Notes under the pieces: generated by a model
The model's input: only the letters and a program-made list of their open reading frames with translations
What the model was told of the DNA's origin: nothing
The model's database searches: none
Shown here: in pieces, positions 1-12,130 of the stretch
Numbering within the stretch: position 1 is the stretch's first letter
Layout of the letters: every line of letters starts with the position of its first letter
Source: Branchiostoma belcheri
Taxonomy: Eukaryota > Chordata > Leptocardii > Amphioxiformes > Branchiostomatidae
Length of the DNA stretch: 64,000 nt
NCBI RefSeq assembly: GCF_001625305.1
Contig: NW_017803824.1
Coordinates: 2,878,960-2,942,959 of the forward strand
Direction of reading: 5' to 3'
Made by a program: the position numbers and the translations under genes

Positions 1-3000
1 TTGTACATGTTTTGTTTCCAGGTAACAAAAAAGGTAATTGCGGGTATCCAATAGCAAGTAGGATCATTTCTATGGAGCACTTTCTTGAGTTTTGCCTGAA
101 TAAGATGTGCATTGCATATATAGAGAGACTTGTTTTGAAAGTGTAGTCAGATCCTTTCAGATGCTTGGCAAGCCTTTCATGTGTAGAGGCAAAATTAGCC
201 CATCACTCAGTGTAAGCTTGAGTAGATAAGACAGAAGAAATGGCAGCAGAGGTATATGTCTTCTCTCTTATTATGTTAAACTCTCCTTTACTGTGTGCTA
301 TCTGTCCGCACGGCTGTTATGCCGGGATTTCACGGTTTACGACGATGTACAAAATGCATACATTCATCACTGCACAGGGACTATTTCAAAATAATATCCC
401 CAAAGCCATTAATGTGTGTCTGTATAGGAAAGTAGAAATAAGTGACACCAAAGGCACACCTTCTTTCTTCCGTGCACCGAGGTCTTGATACGAAAAGAAA
501 CTCAGATTGCAGGAAATTCACGCCTATTCCCAAATCCAAGGCTAGCTTTTAGGGACAGCTATTGACGCCAAGTCAGGTGAAAGCTGAACTGTAATGTGGT
601 TTCTATTCAAACCTGCTAGTCTAGAAGCTAATGTCCAATCTACGCCCACCTTTGATAGGCTGCAAGGCTTTCACAAACAGGACATCGAACCACGATCACT
701 TAAGCAAGATGCATTAGCCAATCAGCCTGGTGATACCAACCAGTTGATATTGCGAGCTCGCAGAAAGACCTGCAATAATAAGAAAGCAGGAAATGGGCAC
801 CTGGGATTTTTGTGAGTCTTCCGATCCGAGCGCACTGCTGTGATCGTGCAGTCTTTAGCCTTATAAATGGCAGGATATGAGAGTCCATCCAAGGTTTTCA
901 TGCGGCAATATAGGAGCTCGAGTGTCAGTAATGCTCCACTTCGGCAGTATATTTGCCTGTGATATTACATCACGGTTTTACCTCGCTACAGGTCTGCCCA
1001 CTGATGACTACAGTTGGTGCGGGGAGGACGGAAGACGTGGATGCACCAGAGCTCATTTCTTCAAGAGGCTTTAAGGCGAACACAGGTAATATCATGCTTC
1101 TTCTTCTTGATATACTGCTATAAAAGCAAGGCTTCTTACAATTTGCTGTAGGGTGTCTTGAGGACTTTCTAAAGCTAGTTATCATTCTTTCTCAAGCATG
1201 CGAATCCCTTTTTTCATCTTTATCAGCAAGGTTTCTTCCATTACATTTGTAGTCAACATGTACAATTTACAGCAGTCTTATATTTGTGTGTAGATAGAGG
1301 TATTTTTGAGGGAGATAGGATTTATGTGTACTGTACATAATCTTATGCCCTAAAGGTATTCCTATTATTCTGATTCAGCCCACCTGTAAAGCTATTCTCT
1401 TCTCAAAGGGGTGGCTTCGAAGAAGGTGAATGATGCTGAATCAACAGACGAAGCGTTTGGTACAGTTAAGTACACAAGGAAATAGGAGAATATACATTTT
1501 ATGTCCCTCATAGGATTTCCAGTGCAAGTAGGCGTGATCCTTTGGAGGTGTGGATAGTGCTGATAAGTCAGCGCTTATTCTGTCTTGTGGGAAGCGTGCT
1601 GCGTAGTTGCCCATAGGAGAATTCCTCGCAAAGCTTTGTTATGGAAATGACTCTTTCCTATACAACTGTAACAGAAGGTAATAATAGAAGCTGTACCTAG
1701 CTTCAAGCTGTTTTAAGTTATGGGTTTGTTCTACTGTCTTTCTAGATAGCTTTTAGATAGCAAATGTTTCTTATACTCAAAGATAGATAGAAGTAGATGC
1801 TAGAAATAGATGCTGCAGCTATAGCTTAGCTTCCAGCTATTCTTTTAGTGCTTTACATCATTCCTTCAAAGATGAATCATCATATCAACTGTGCAATCTG
1901 GTTTCTTACTCTTCTTCTTGGAAGAAAGTAATAAAGGAAGATAGTGGATCTTGCCTCCAGCTGTCAAAGTTACTGAATGGTGTATTTTTACTGTTTTTCT
2001 TGGAATGATGTGAATTTCCAAGTATGCCTTGCCCTTGCCTCTGTGATGTGACGTGCTTTGTTCATCAAAACAGGATGGATTTTACATGGACTGGTGATGT
2101 GTTGGCTCTTGTTCAAGTTTAGTTTTATAGTAGAAACATCTCTGATCAACGTCGAAATTATCCTACAGGTATTTATGTAATACAGTAATGCATTTTTTTC
2201 AGATGATGAGTCACACTGAATTTTAATGCTTGATATGTTGATTTCATTGATTGTGGAAGGGGTTGAACTTTTTTTCAACTTTGAAATTCAACCAGCACCC
2301 AGGTCTACGCCAGGATGTGGACAGGATTGCTGACATGATTTATACCTATTGTGCGATGATTCATGTTTGCATCTGGTGGAAATAGCCTCGCTGACAAGAG
2401 CCTTTCCATGTTGTTCATTTATAACTGGACAGGGGACTTCATCATAGCTGTGATAGCAGGTCCTGGGGGAAGAAAACAGCATATAAACTTGACAAGCAGG
2501 CTTTTAAGAGTTTTCTCCAGATAATGCAGTGACAAACCACTCTGTGTCCTGATATGTATGGCTTGGAATAAGGACATACGTCTTGTGGTAGTCTTTTGAA
2601 GGCACAGTTTTAATTTAATTTCTCAACAGCACTATTTGAGACCCAAAAGTTTCTACTGTACGGTTTTGATCAGATAAAAGAAATGATATAGCTACAGAGC
2701 TGCTTTAATTCTTCAAGTGTAACCAGTACATAAATTCTTGTTTGTATTGTAAATCCAATGAGGTGTGTGCACCAGTAGGGAACTGGCACTTTTGATTGTT
2801 AAAGAGTTGTTAGTTTGTAACTTCTGACATGAGCCATTTGTTGTTATATAAGTTATGACACAGAACTTCCCTTTTCCATCTATGGTGACATACTATATAG
2901 GATTGTATATGGAACAGGTTTTGGAGCGTCTCCAACATACATTTATTCGGGCTTACTTAGACATTTTTAAAGCATCTGAGCAGAGCTATGTAATTATTTT

Positions 3001-3237
3001 TGCTCCCCAGAATTACAGGAGTGGATTTCGGTGAGCTCTTTGTGTAAATGGATAGTATATTGCTTGGTCTGATATTTCTCAGTCCTGTCAAAACACAGAT
3101 CTTGGTATGCAGCGCACCACCCAGACTGTGGTGTGGGCTGGCCAGAAAAATGTTTGAGTCGCTGGGTGGCAGGGAAGTCTACTCCAGGTCATGATCTTGA
3201 TCTTCTGGAATCTCAGGCAGTGCAGGATACTGTTTAA
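1..3237. other. Unique non-coding DNA, no gene seen
   Basis: I see no gene, RNA or mobile element here. Open frames are short (at most about 96 codons), overlap on both strands, and show no protein family I recognise. The only texture is a cryptically simple patch at about 1735-1850 rich in TAGATAG and AGCTATAGCT words. The stretch reads as intron or intergenic filler. Confidence 0.6.
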
Positions 3238-3572
3238 GGCCTAGGAAAAAAATGTCCTGTTTCCCGACCGACCCTAGAAAAAGCTGCCGACCCTAGGCTT
3301 TTTTTGGGTGGACCCATGCAAGGGACGAGCCAATTGACCATTTCTTACTCAATGATCTGGCAAAACGTGATAAAACGTAGTGCAATCAGTTTTCCAAAAC
3401 TGACATTGAAAATATCAGTGTCCTCATGCATGTTTTACTTTGTTAAACTGTATTGTATAACTAGAGATTGCCAAAGTCAATTAAAAAAGGAAAGAAAAAA
3501 AAAGACATCCCTGCCTACTGACCCCAATTTTTTCAGGACTGAAACAGGAAACACAACATTTTTTCCTAGGCC
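3238..3572. mobile_element. MITE-like DNA transposon, PIF/Harbinger type (copy 1)
   Basis: A 335-bp element is bounded by inverted termini that start GGCCTAGGAAAAAA at the left (3238) and end with its reverse complement at the right (3572). The arms stay alignable for about 30 bases with small differences. TAA flanks both sides (3235-3237 and 3573-3575), a 3-bp target duplication. A TWA duplication with GG-starting termini is characteristic of PIF/Harbinger elements. The interior has no transposase frame, so it is non-autonomous. The 92-codon frame inside is spurious. Boundaries are well supported; the superfamily is inferred. Confidence 0.8.
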
Positions 3573-3575
3573 TAA

Positions 3576-4723
3576 TAGTTGACATGTCAAGGGAGAGATT
3601 TCTCAGGCCTCCACTCCCTCCCAGACACTAAGAAATGCTTGTGTGCTTAGAAGTAGAAACTGAATATTGCTATTTCATGAAAGCTAATAGCTTCCCTCAC
3701 ATATAACCTCTTCTGTATTAACACACAGCATCCCTATTTTCAGGTTCACTGGTTCCATTTCCAAACACTCACCGTAGCTCAGCTTTTTCCTGGTATCTTC
3801 TTGAACAGGTAATGCTAAAAAAGACATGATGTAGTACTTGCTACTTCACCAGTTACTTGAGTGTTCTTACCAAATGCAAAGGTTATCAATGGTGGCAAAC
3901 ATTATAAATCACAAAGAGCTGATCCCTTTGAATATCCCAAAGTAGGTCAAACTTCAAGTGTAATGCTTGAGGCAAAGCGTGATGCCTTTTCTGCTTGTAT
4001 TTTTAGCCAAACACACTGGGTTAAACCTACTCTTCTTGATAAGTGTGTTGGGTTCTTTTACATGCTGAAGTTTAGTCACTTAGAAAAAAATTTAGAAATT
4101 GGGTGAATAGTTTCATGAAAAGGAGATGTAGCCAGACAGGAGAGCTTCAAACTAGAAATGGCTGTAGCTGGCAAACATCAGTTTAAATGGAGTCTGGTGG
4201 GGGGTACTAGACTTTCAGCATGGGGTAGAAGCTATGCTTGTTAGCAACCACAGACATTCAAGATGTTGGGGTCAGTGCCCCCTCCTTCTGTTCCTTGTTG
4301 TTTGTTGTCACTCTACCTGTTTGAAGTAACCAACCCCTCCCCTGAGGTTTGCTCTGGTGAGCCAGACCCAGTTTAGTCATGATTCATCTACTGCAGCTGG
4401 CAGATCTTGCAGCCTATTGCTGTTTAATAGTTGGAGACTTTGCCAGGTTTGTTGTACTACATTATGAGATAACTATGTCTGACTCATCATTTACAGTGAG
4501 GAGTTAGCCTTCTGCTGTTGTTTGTACTCAGGTAAGAACAATTAGCGGATTATTATTTTAACAGTATTTTATTGGACAAGCAACATACACAGACTGATAT
4601 TAGTAGACAGTGATTTGCTATGTTTTCGATTTACCAAGTCTCAGAACTGCATATACATGACTGTATGTATGGGTATTTATGTAGCCTTACCTCAGCTTAT
4701 TGTTTATCAGCATTACTCTCTAA
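3576..4723. other. Unique non-coding DNA between two MITEs
   Basis: No coding potential, RNA gene or repeat is evident. The segment is AT-rich with homopolymer runs. A TACTCAG directly followed by GTAAGA at about 4525-4536 mimics abutting splice sites but encloses no exon. Confidence 0.5.
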
Positions 4724-5120
4724 GGCCATGTTGATTTGATTATATGGATGACATCTGCGCGCGCATGAATTTTCGGCCGTTTCCTGGACCTGGATAACAG
4801 GGGCGGGGAGGAATCGAAGTACAGATCGCAGAAGTAGGCTTACTACTTCTTCAAACGGAGATATTTTTTAAAGAATCCACCCATTGGTGGCACAGGTCAT
4901 TTCACCCTTTGAATTTTTTTGGACGCACTCAGCTGGACGGAGTGCGTCTTTTCCCCAAATAGTGCGTCCAAACGATGCAAGGACGCATGCCTGGCGGGAA
5001 CACTGTTTCATAATGAAAAGAACTTTAATTTTTTTTTTGCAAAACTTTTTTTTTATTCGCACGCGCATCAGTTTTGGGGCTCCCAGAGGATGTCATCCAT
5101 ATAATCAAATCAACATGGCC
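4724..5120. mobile_element. MITE-like DNA transposon, PIF/Harbinger type (copy 2)
   Basis: A 397-bp element has perfect 32-bp terminal inverted repeats (4724-4755 and 5089-5120) beginning GGCCATGTTGATTTG. TAA on both flanks (4721-4723 and 5121-5123) is a 3-bp target duplication. A second pair of imperfect inverted segments lies just inside (GCGCGCGCAT near 4757, ACGCGCAT near 5061). The centre also holds inverted GGACGCACTC / GAGTGCGTC words at about 4921-4975, so the single strand could fold extensively. No transposase is encoded. The perfect arms suggest a fairly recent insertion. Confidence 0.85.
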
Positions 5121-5123
5121 TAA

Positions 5124-6440
5124 GTATGGTTCAAAGTCTTTTTCAAAGTTAAGAACTGATGGATTTGCTTCCCTTTGATCACTGGAGCAGCCATCTAAAA
5201 TAACAGATAGGCAGTTTTGCTTGTTACTATATAATTCTATGAGAAAGTGCCCTTTTTGCTTTCTTTTGTCATTAAACCTTTCGTGCATATTACATGTCCT
5301 CTAATGGACTCCCAAACCCTCCGGATTACAAAACTTCATAATGTGGGATCAAAGCAGGATGGAATTGGATTTTGTCCAAAAATCTTGCCGTTAATAGTCC
5401 CCCAGACATCTTATGCTGCAGTGGGGGAAGATTATAGAATTAGGAGCAATATGAATAATGTCTTTAATATCAAACTTGGCAGGACTATAATCTGCCCCAG
5501 ACAATAATATGTTTATAATTCTACATCAGATATATTGTATCTATCAGAAGTGGATCCCAGAAGGACAATGTAGCCATTACAGTTCAGTCATGAACTCTGA
5601 GGCATAACCTTTGTCAGCGTTCCAAATGATATTCTGCTGAAATGTCCCTTTAGAGAGAAATGTCGACCATACCAATTTCAGATGTTTAGGAATTTCATTG
5701 TTAACCTTTTTTTGGGAATCCAAAGGAGACTTAAACATCTGCAGTATGTTAAAGAAGGAAAAGAGAGAGAGAGACATTAGGAGGGAAGGAAACAGGGAGA
5801 GAAATGAACTTATTATGAAGATGGAAAGAACCATTGAAGAGAGATGGCACCAAGAGTGATAAGTCAATAGAGACATAAGAAGCATCTTACAGAAGTTTCT
5901 ATGAATCTAAAGAATTCTGTGATCATAGCTGTGCATAAATTGAAAAAGGGAACAAGAAAGAATGAACAAATGCCAGGGAGGGAATGAAGAAACAAGGACA
6001 TAAAAGAGAAGAGGTATAGAAACTTGGTACCAAAAAGGATAAGACAACGGATACACGAAAAGTATAAGATATCAAAGTCATTTTTTTGACATGCACAAAG
6101 GTTATACGTCCTGCATATCTTATCATCATACACGGCACAGTGCTCTCATGATCAATGCTCGGCAGCCTGTATCTGCACCTCACAGCCATCTGCCGAGTTC
6201 TGGGGGGAAGTTGATCAATGGGACGGCATCCCCAGGGTACTGATATCATCCCAGACCCCAGGGTTATTGATCGTCTTATCATCGTGCAAAAAGAAGAAGA
6301 AAATGGCAGACTGGAGACAAGAAGCTGAATTATTGATAACCGCTAGGCCTGCCTTTCTGAAGGCTTTTCTTTAGTCTCCGTATATACATGCAGTCAGCAC
6401 CTGGAGGCTGCAGAGTATAGCATTTCTCTTTGATAGCGTT
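5124..6440. other. Unique DNA with polypurine tracts
   Basis: No gene is recognisable. Two strongly purine-biased tracts on the plus strand lie at about 5745-5835 (GAGAGAGAGA core) and 5935-6020. They create long spurious frames on the minus strand rich in Phe, Ser and Leu. Such tracts can form triplexes or simply reflect slippage. Confidence 0.5.
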
Positions 6441-6546
6441 TAGATCCATGGAAGTTTCTGCTGAATGTGATGATCAAGATGTCATTGGCAGCGTGCTCTA
6501 CACCTTCGGCAAGGTCAAGGTGAAGGAAGCAGACTGGAGCCTGTAG
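6405..6546. other. Candidate small exon, strand ambiguous
   Basis: This patch has codon-like structure in an otherwise non-coding area. On the plus strand, an AG at 6442-6443 and a GTAAGG donor at 6547 enclose 103 nt. Its ATG frame from 6448 uses almost only C/G third positions (GGC AGC GTG CTC TAC ACC TTC GGC AAG) but reaches TAG exactly at the border. On the minus strand, a better acceptor (CTTACCTACAG) precedes a frame reading APVCFLHLDLAEGVEHAAND, with a weak donor near 6405. I recognise no family. A conserved non-coding element is an equal alternative. Confidence 0.25.
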
Positions 6547-6559
6547 GTAAGGCTGCATG

Positions 6560-7605
6560 AGTGTGATAACTTGTTTAACAGATCCTTGGCTCATTGTTTT
6601 CTTATGTCATTGTTTTGTTGTATGAATATGAAGGCGAGGGTAACATTAGCTAGATTTTCTCCATTCCATGAATTTCAAGATACTTTTTGGTCCTAAACAG
6701 ACAAACAGGTTTATTTGAGGTATTCTTGCAATGTATGTTTAAGAGGAAAGACAGTGACCTTACAGTTAAACAGTGTAAACAGCATGGTCTAGATAGGCCA
6801 GGAGAAATCCTTGACATTGACATTTACAATGACTTTGCCATAACAAACAGCACAATTCCCTATGCATGCCTCATACTCCAGCTCTCCAAACTCCAACTGT
6901 CAACAATTCATCTAACTCACACCACTCATCCAGAATGCAAAACTCTCACGCTTCTAACCTCCGGGGTTATCAGTCATATACCACTTCTAGTGTGACAATG
7001 ATGAATTTGTTAGCGCTGACAGTTGCTGGTCTGAGCGGGGAATAACAAATTGCCTGCTCGTAAGTCTCCATTCTCGGCTGGGCAACTCTGTCAGGCATCA
7101 TGAGATCCACAGACAAAGAGGTCTGGTTTTGGTTTCACGGCATCTTGACATTGATGAATCTGGGGACATGGAAGAGTTGCATCAATGCAGGGACACCTGT
7201 TCTGAGGCAGCCAGAGTGGTCACACATCCTTTGGTACAGAAGGATGGCAAGCAAAGTATTGTCTGTGTCTGGCTCTTCTTTTGCCTACTCTTCGGTATGG
7301 CATTTATTCATGACTCCGCAGCCTTCCAAAGCTATAGGGGCATATGGCAGGACTTTATTGTTATACACATAGTTCATCTACCATGTTGCAGTAAAGGGTA
7401 TAGTCTTTCACAGTTTGAAAGTTTCATGTCTATTATGGGACAACTCAGTTGTTATTTGGAGCAAACCATATTGGTCCTTACTGCATCTTATTGCTTTGCT
7501 GTAAGTTCAGTCTACATTGCCCTGAATAAATGCCCCATTACTGACCAAAATGTTGACAAAGACTTTTGGAATTTGGCATGATTCTGGCCATCAAGATTAG
7601 CAACA
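6560..7605. other. Unique non-coding DNA
   Basis: Overlapping frames of 90-150 codons occur at 7100-7581. They match no family I know and lack consistent splice borders, so I read them as chance. No RNA or repeat is seen. Confidence 0.4.
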
Positions 7606-8045
7606 GTACTGATGTACTTTCCATGGTACTGAAACACCATCAGCAGTACCAATGCACTTTCCATGGTACTGAAACACTATCAGCAGTACTAATGCACTTT
7701 TCTTTGTACTGAAACACCATCAGCAGTACCAGTGCACTTTCCATAGTACTGAAACACCATCAGCAGTACCAGTGTACTTTTCATGCTAATGAAACACTAT
7801 CAGCAGTACCAATGCACTTGTCTTTGTACTGAAACAGCATCAGCAGTACCAATACACTTTCCGTGGTACTGAAACACCATCAGCAGTACCAGTGGGCTTT
7901 TCATGGTACTGAAACACCATCAGCAGTACCAATGCACTTTCCATGGTACTTAAACACCATCAGCAGTACCATTGCATTTTCCATGGTACTGAAACACTAT
8001 CAGCAGTACCAGTGTACTTTCCATGGTACTGAAACACCATCCAAC
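7606..8045. repeat. 40-bp minisatellite, about 11 units
   Basis: The phrase GAAACACCATCAGCAGTACC recurs every 40 bases from about 7629 to 8040, roughly eleven times, with unit-to-unit changes such as CCATGG versus CTTTGT and CACCATC versus CACTATC. The period is almost exactly 40 bp throughout. Because 40 is not a multiple of three, reading frames rotate at each unit, so the 66-codon frame at 7863-8063 is an artefact. Each unit contains inverted GGTACTG and CAGTACC words and can form a small hairpin. Unit divergence suggests an old array. Confidence 0.95.
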
Positions 8046-8976
8046 ACTTCTTCATTGCTTTGAGCCAATGTGCTAACAACCAGTGCTTCTAAATGACAGA
8101 GTAGAGGAGATCAGATACAGCCCAGTTCCATCAGGTGACAATGACCCTCCACATTTAGAAGACCATTTATGGTATTAACCTTTTAAGGGAGGTTACCACA
8201 AGCCCATTTCTTATCATGGCCATCAGCCGTCGGAAATAGGAGGCAGTTTGACCAGGATGGCAGTAGAACTATTTAGAAGAATGGAACTGCAAGGGTCACC
8301 TTGAGAAGTCAATGTACCTGATGTAGGTGTCCTTTGTCTGCTTATATGTGTTTCTTCTGGCAGAACCAAAAGGTACCTCAGTTTGTAACTGTGTGTTTGG
8401 AATCTACTATAATTGTTCGTTTTGTGTCTTCTGTAAGAAGTTGGCTGTAAGAAGGTTTATTTTATTCTGTTTGACAGCTCAGCTGAAATATATCCAGTTT
8501 GAATATGAAACACTGGTCACTTTGGATTTAAGGGTTACATTTTCCAAATTCAAATTGACCAGTGGCCATCCTTCACTTTCATACGGCTTTGTCTTTATAA
8601 TCCCAAGTCATCTTTGATTACGTCAGAATCTGCCCCTATTGGATTTGCCCGACATTTTTCTAAGAAAACTTGCATAAGAAATTTGGCCCCAGATACATCA
8701 TTCACTGACAGTGGCCATGGAGGAGGTAGCAGGTAATTCATCACCTCCAGATTCAGGCTCAAAATAGTTAACAAGGTTTTCTGGACACCTGCAATGGTGA
8801 AGGTAACATGCCATATTACCTGTACCAAACAAATTTTACCAGCAACACTCTACTGGATTATATAAAGTGTCTGTCATAAGCATGTCATGGGTTATGTAAT
8901 GATTACGGAACAGTAAACAAAAATGAAGAAAGACTGAATTCAGCTGCAGGACGTCTTCTCACAACTGCAGATGTAG
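8046..8976. other. Unique non-coding DNA
   Basis: No gene or repeat is seen. Short overlapping frames at 8327-8617 (plus) and 8595-8828 (minus) have no recognisable product or splice structure. Confidence 0.45.
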
Positions 8977-9335
8977 AATGAACTTTATGACAATGAACTT
9001 TATTGCATGTTCACGCCCTACACGGGCCAAATGCACTTAAGTTAAATAACTTGGTAACAAGAATAGAGGAAGTCATTGTTACATTCGTGTGCCATTTCTC
9101 TATCTACAGGATCTAACTACAGGATCTCTTCTCTCTTTTTGAAACATGTATGGACAAATTTACATAGTTTTTCAATTATATCATAGCACTTGGATGTCAT
9201 AATATGTTTGAACAATTCTGTTTTCGGCAAGTATGCAAATTTCTTTTCTAACTGTAAGGAGCTAATAAAGGATTTCCGGATGTCATTGTATACCGCACAT
9301 TCTATACAGTGGATCGATGATGAAACAAAAATCAC
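8977..9335 (-). mobile_element. LINE 3' end: reverse-transcriptase C-terminal fragment plus 3' UTR
   Basis: The minus-strand frame at 9335-9117 (72 residues, stop at 9117) reads HCIECAVYNDIRKSF near its start and KFVHTCFKKREE near its end. This is the layout of the extreme C-terminus of non-LTR reverse transcriptases, where a degenerate His/Cys motif (HxxxECPxYxxIR) is followed by a helix ending FVxxCFxxR. After the stop comes an untranslated tail with CCCGTGTAGGGCG and AATAAAGTTCATT. It terminates at about 8977 in a short direct repeat of ATAAAGTTCATT, as expected for a LINE tail copied by target-primed reverse transcription. No catalytic domain is present, so this is a 5'-truncated relic. 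The clade is not assignable from this fragment. Confidence 0.65.
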
Positions 9336-9600
9336 CTAAACTTCTTTACCCAGTGCAGGCTAGTGCAGGCTACTTGCAAGTGGGCATAGCCCCCATTTTA
9401 TCTGCACTAACCTGCACATGCAGGTGGCACTTCCAGCCCCGAGATTCCTCCACAAATAAATGATGACTCTGTTGATGAGTGCTTTACAGCGGACATGTGA
9501 GCACAGTCTTAGGAGACACCTTTGTGTGAAAGACAAATGGTCCGCGTTTGATTGCTCCCTTTTGTGGCGCGATTTGTGTCTGCTATGCAAGGACACTACC
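9336..9600. other. Non-coding DNA with short direct and inverted words
   Basis: GTGCAGGCTA is repeated in tandem at about 9352-9372, and CCTGCACATGCAGG at 9411-9424 is a short interrupted palindrome. These are weak signals. The 78-codon minus frame over 9360-9596 is unsupported. Confidence 0.3.
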
Positions 9601-9800
9601 CGCTGTTGTGTATCATTAAATATTGAAGGGCTGTAAAAAAAATAATCTCAGGAAATGATTTTGGATACCGTGTGACAGTTATAAAAGCCTTTAATGGCTC
9701 GGTTTCAATTGATCTCTTGCTGCCAGCCCAGGATTTATCCAGCTATATTGTACTTATCATTAAGAATTAAAGAATATCGCCTTTGCATTTGAAACTGAAA
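9600..9800. promoter_or_regulatory. Candidate regulatory block
   Basis: This is a high-complexity, repeat-free patch containing GTGACAGTTATAAAAG, a TTTAATGG word and AGAATTAAAG, i.e. TALE- and homeodomain-like words within 150 bp. Conservation cannot be seen from one sequence, so function is only a suggestion. Confidence 0.2.
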
Positions 9801-11499
9801 TAGAAACAACGGTGCCAGGGGGAAAGCAGTTCGCGGTACGGTGACCCCATTATCTTGCACAATAGGTTGCTTCGAATCTTCGTGTACTGATGAATTATTA
9901 ACAAGCAATCTATAACTCTTCCAGTGCCTCCTGAGAATGTGGAGGATTCTGTATTTGCAAGCAAGGCTTTTGCACCCTTTTGACTGATAGAGGTTTTGAT
10001 AATGACTGTTAGCTACTGTTATTACAGCACCTGAAGTGTGCTTTGCAAGACATTACTGTGGTGGGGAGGTACATGTATGAGCAGTTCAGTCTTTTAGTAT
10101 GTAATAGCTAGGACAAGTCTCATCAGTCTACAGGAAACTAGTCAGCTGGCCCCATCCACACACCTCACTCCAATCTGTAAAAGAGACGGAAATGTTCTGA
10201 GTTCAGAAATGAAACTAGCCATTATCACACATGCAGTGTCAGTATCCAGCTATAACTGAAAGTATTTCAGGGCAAATTTTCATTGAATTGCCCTTGTATA
10301 TTGCCTTCATCTCTACATTATTACTGTACGTCAGACTTTATTCTCTTGAGGATATTCAAAACTGCCTTTGATCTGCACACCTTTTGAAAACACTGCAAGT
10401 AAGACATTATGTGACAAGTTGTTTGACATCATGCAGGGCTTGAAATACTTAGTTCTGCATTCATCATTCAAAATTACCTACACCATGTAGATTTTACTAG
10501 CACAACTTCTTTTGTATCCTTTTCAGTCTGTAACCATAATGATTCAAAAGAACAATGTCTAAAGGTGGGCTTGGTGCCGTCTTAAGATATGTTAGTGGGT
10601 CTTCAGTAGCTGTGTGTATGTTGGTATTATCTACGTGACACAAGTACAATACTTGGACTGGCCGGTCTGAGCCATTTAACACTCTGTAGGGTAGGTACAC
10701 ACAGTCCAAACATTACTCCGAAATATCGATCACGGAGGACCCTCACTCTGTGGTGCCACAGCATAAGCATATTTCTGGAAGATGTAGCATTACTGTAAGG
10801 CTGGTGATAAATGTCTCCTATGCAGGAAGATTATGCCATAAGTCCACTTCCCCTCCACTCCATTGATTGCTATTTAGAAGGAGGATAAAGGAAGGTTCCC
10901 GGGGAGTCCCTCACCACGGGGTCATTTGTCTTGTCATCATTACAGCCACATGGGGCAACTACAACACATGATTACTTTCCAAGAATGTCATTCCACAGAA
11001 TACACTTTCCAAGATGTATTGACTATTATCCAGCACTTATAGGAGATGTATATCATTCAGGAGAGCTTTTTTGCATCCTTGCAGTCTGTTATTTTAGTAT
11101 ATTGTTAAGACAACGTTATCAGATAGAGGTGTGAAGCACATCATGTATTTTCATGCTCCATTTATGTTGTTGTAGAATCTGATATGTCTTGGATATTTTT
11201 TAGGTTTGTTGTCTTCCTTTCTGTTCTAGTAAATTTGTGCTATAAATTAAAGTAGCACTAGTTATGATGTACAGTAGATATCTTTAATCATTAGTAACTT
11301 AATCAGATACACTTTTATTTGATTATGCAGGATGTAGATATAACAAATCTTTAGATGTAATACGATATCATAGACATATTATTCAATATATTGGTGATTT
11401 AGAGTTAGCATTTGAATTAGTCCTATGTTATTGTTATTACACACATGTACTATATTAGCCTTAGGGCAAGAATGTGCCATAAAGCTATAATATTAATAT
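9801..11499. other. Unique, mostly AT-rich DNA
   Basis: No gene is seen. The tail of one dispersed-repeat copy lies at about 10685-10733 (see 14985-15025). The stretch at 11130-11500 is very AT-rich with no clear structure. Confidence 0.45.
10685..10733 (+). repeat. Dispersed repeat fragment, partner at 14.98 kb
   Basis: AACATTACTCCGAAATAT followed by CGATCAC at 10709-10733 matches 15000-15024 with two differences (AACATTACTCTGAAATAT, TGATCAC). Upstream bases are also partly alignable. This is an old dispersed repeat or ancient duplication of unknown family. Confidence 0.6.
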
Positions 11500-12130
11500 A
11501 ATAACCAGTCGCTGCTATATGTGCCCGCTAATCTGATGTGTTATGGCGAAAGGCGGTAATACTGGTTGGCTGATTCGAAAGTACTGTCGTGTTGTATGTC
11601 CTTCTTCGTCTTGAGAGATCTATCCACGATAAATCCGAGTCCTTGTAGCAGAGTGAGTCCTCAAAGATGTCGCTTCATCATGCCATCCCTGTGATGAAGG
11701 AAGAAAGTCACGGCTGATCTTCAAAGGGTTTCACCCTCACGAGGGACCGGGGCTGTAATATAGTCGATAAATCCTGCTGGTTTTTATTGCCCATCCCCGA
11801 TTCCTCTTGTCCCGGCTTGTGCATCACCCTGTCCGGCCTGTCAGGCTATGATTAGCCACGGGATCTTCCAGTCAATTTCCCGTTATCTCTCTTTCCCCTC
11901 ACCCCCTGACCTGCACTCAATACCACAAAGCAGCCATTATTTCAACCTCAATAGCTCCAATAACGGAGGGGGTCTTTGCCAGGCAGCTGACCATCCTCCG
12001 ATGGTCTGTACTCTGTCGCTGAGTGATGGTGTCGTCAACTTCAAAGCAGGTCAGAGGAAAGAGGAATGCGCTCTCTGGAGGAAGGCTCCCGGGAAGATCC
12101 AATTTGTTGTCCTTTCTCTGGAATCTCTCT
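11500..12130. promoter_or_regulatory. Candidate regulatory or conserved block, CpG-richer
   Basis: Between AT-rich neighbours this roughly 600-bp block is GC- and CpG-enriched, free of repeats and lexically complex. It includes TCGATAAATCCTG, a GATTAGCC homeodomain-type word and AATAACGGAGG. Frames stay open on both strands (145 codons plus at 11848-12285, 61 minus), which often happens in constrained GC-rich DNA. None encodes a family I recognise. A conserved non-coding element is my preferred reading; an unrecognised exon is possible. Confidence 0.3.

Noticed and set aside
7129..7581. 150-codon plus-strand frame
   Set aside because: Hydrophobic and cysteine-rich text, but no family, no splice sites, and AT-rich codons typical of chance frames.
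7863..8063. 66-codon frame with HGTE/PSAVP-like repeats
   Set aside because: It is the 40-bp minisatellite read through; a 40-bp period rotates frames each unit.
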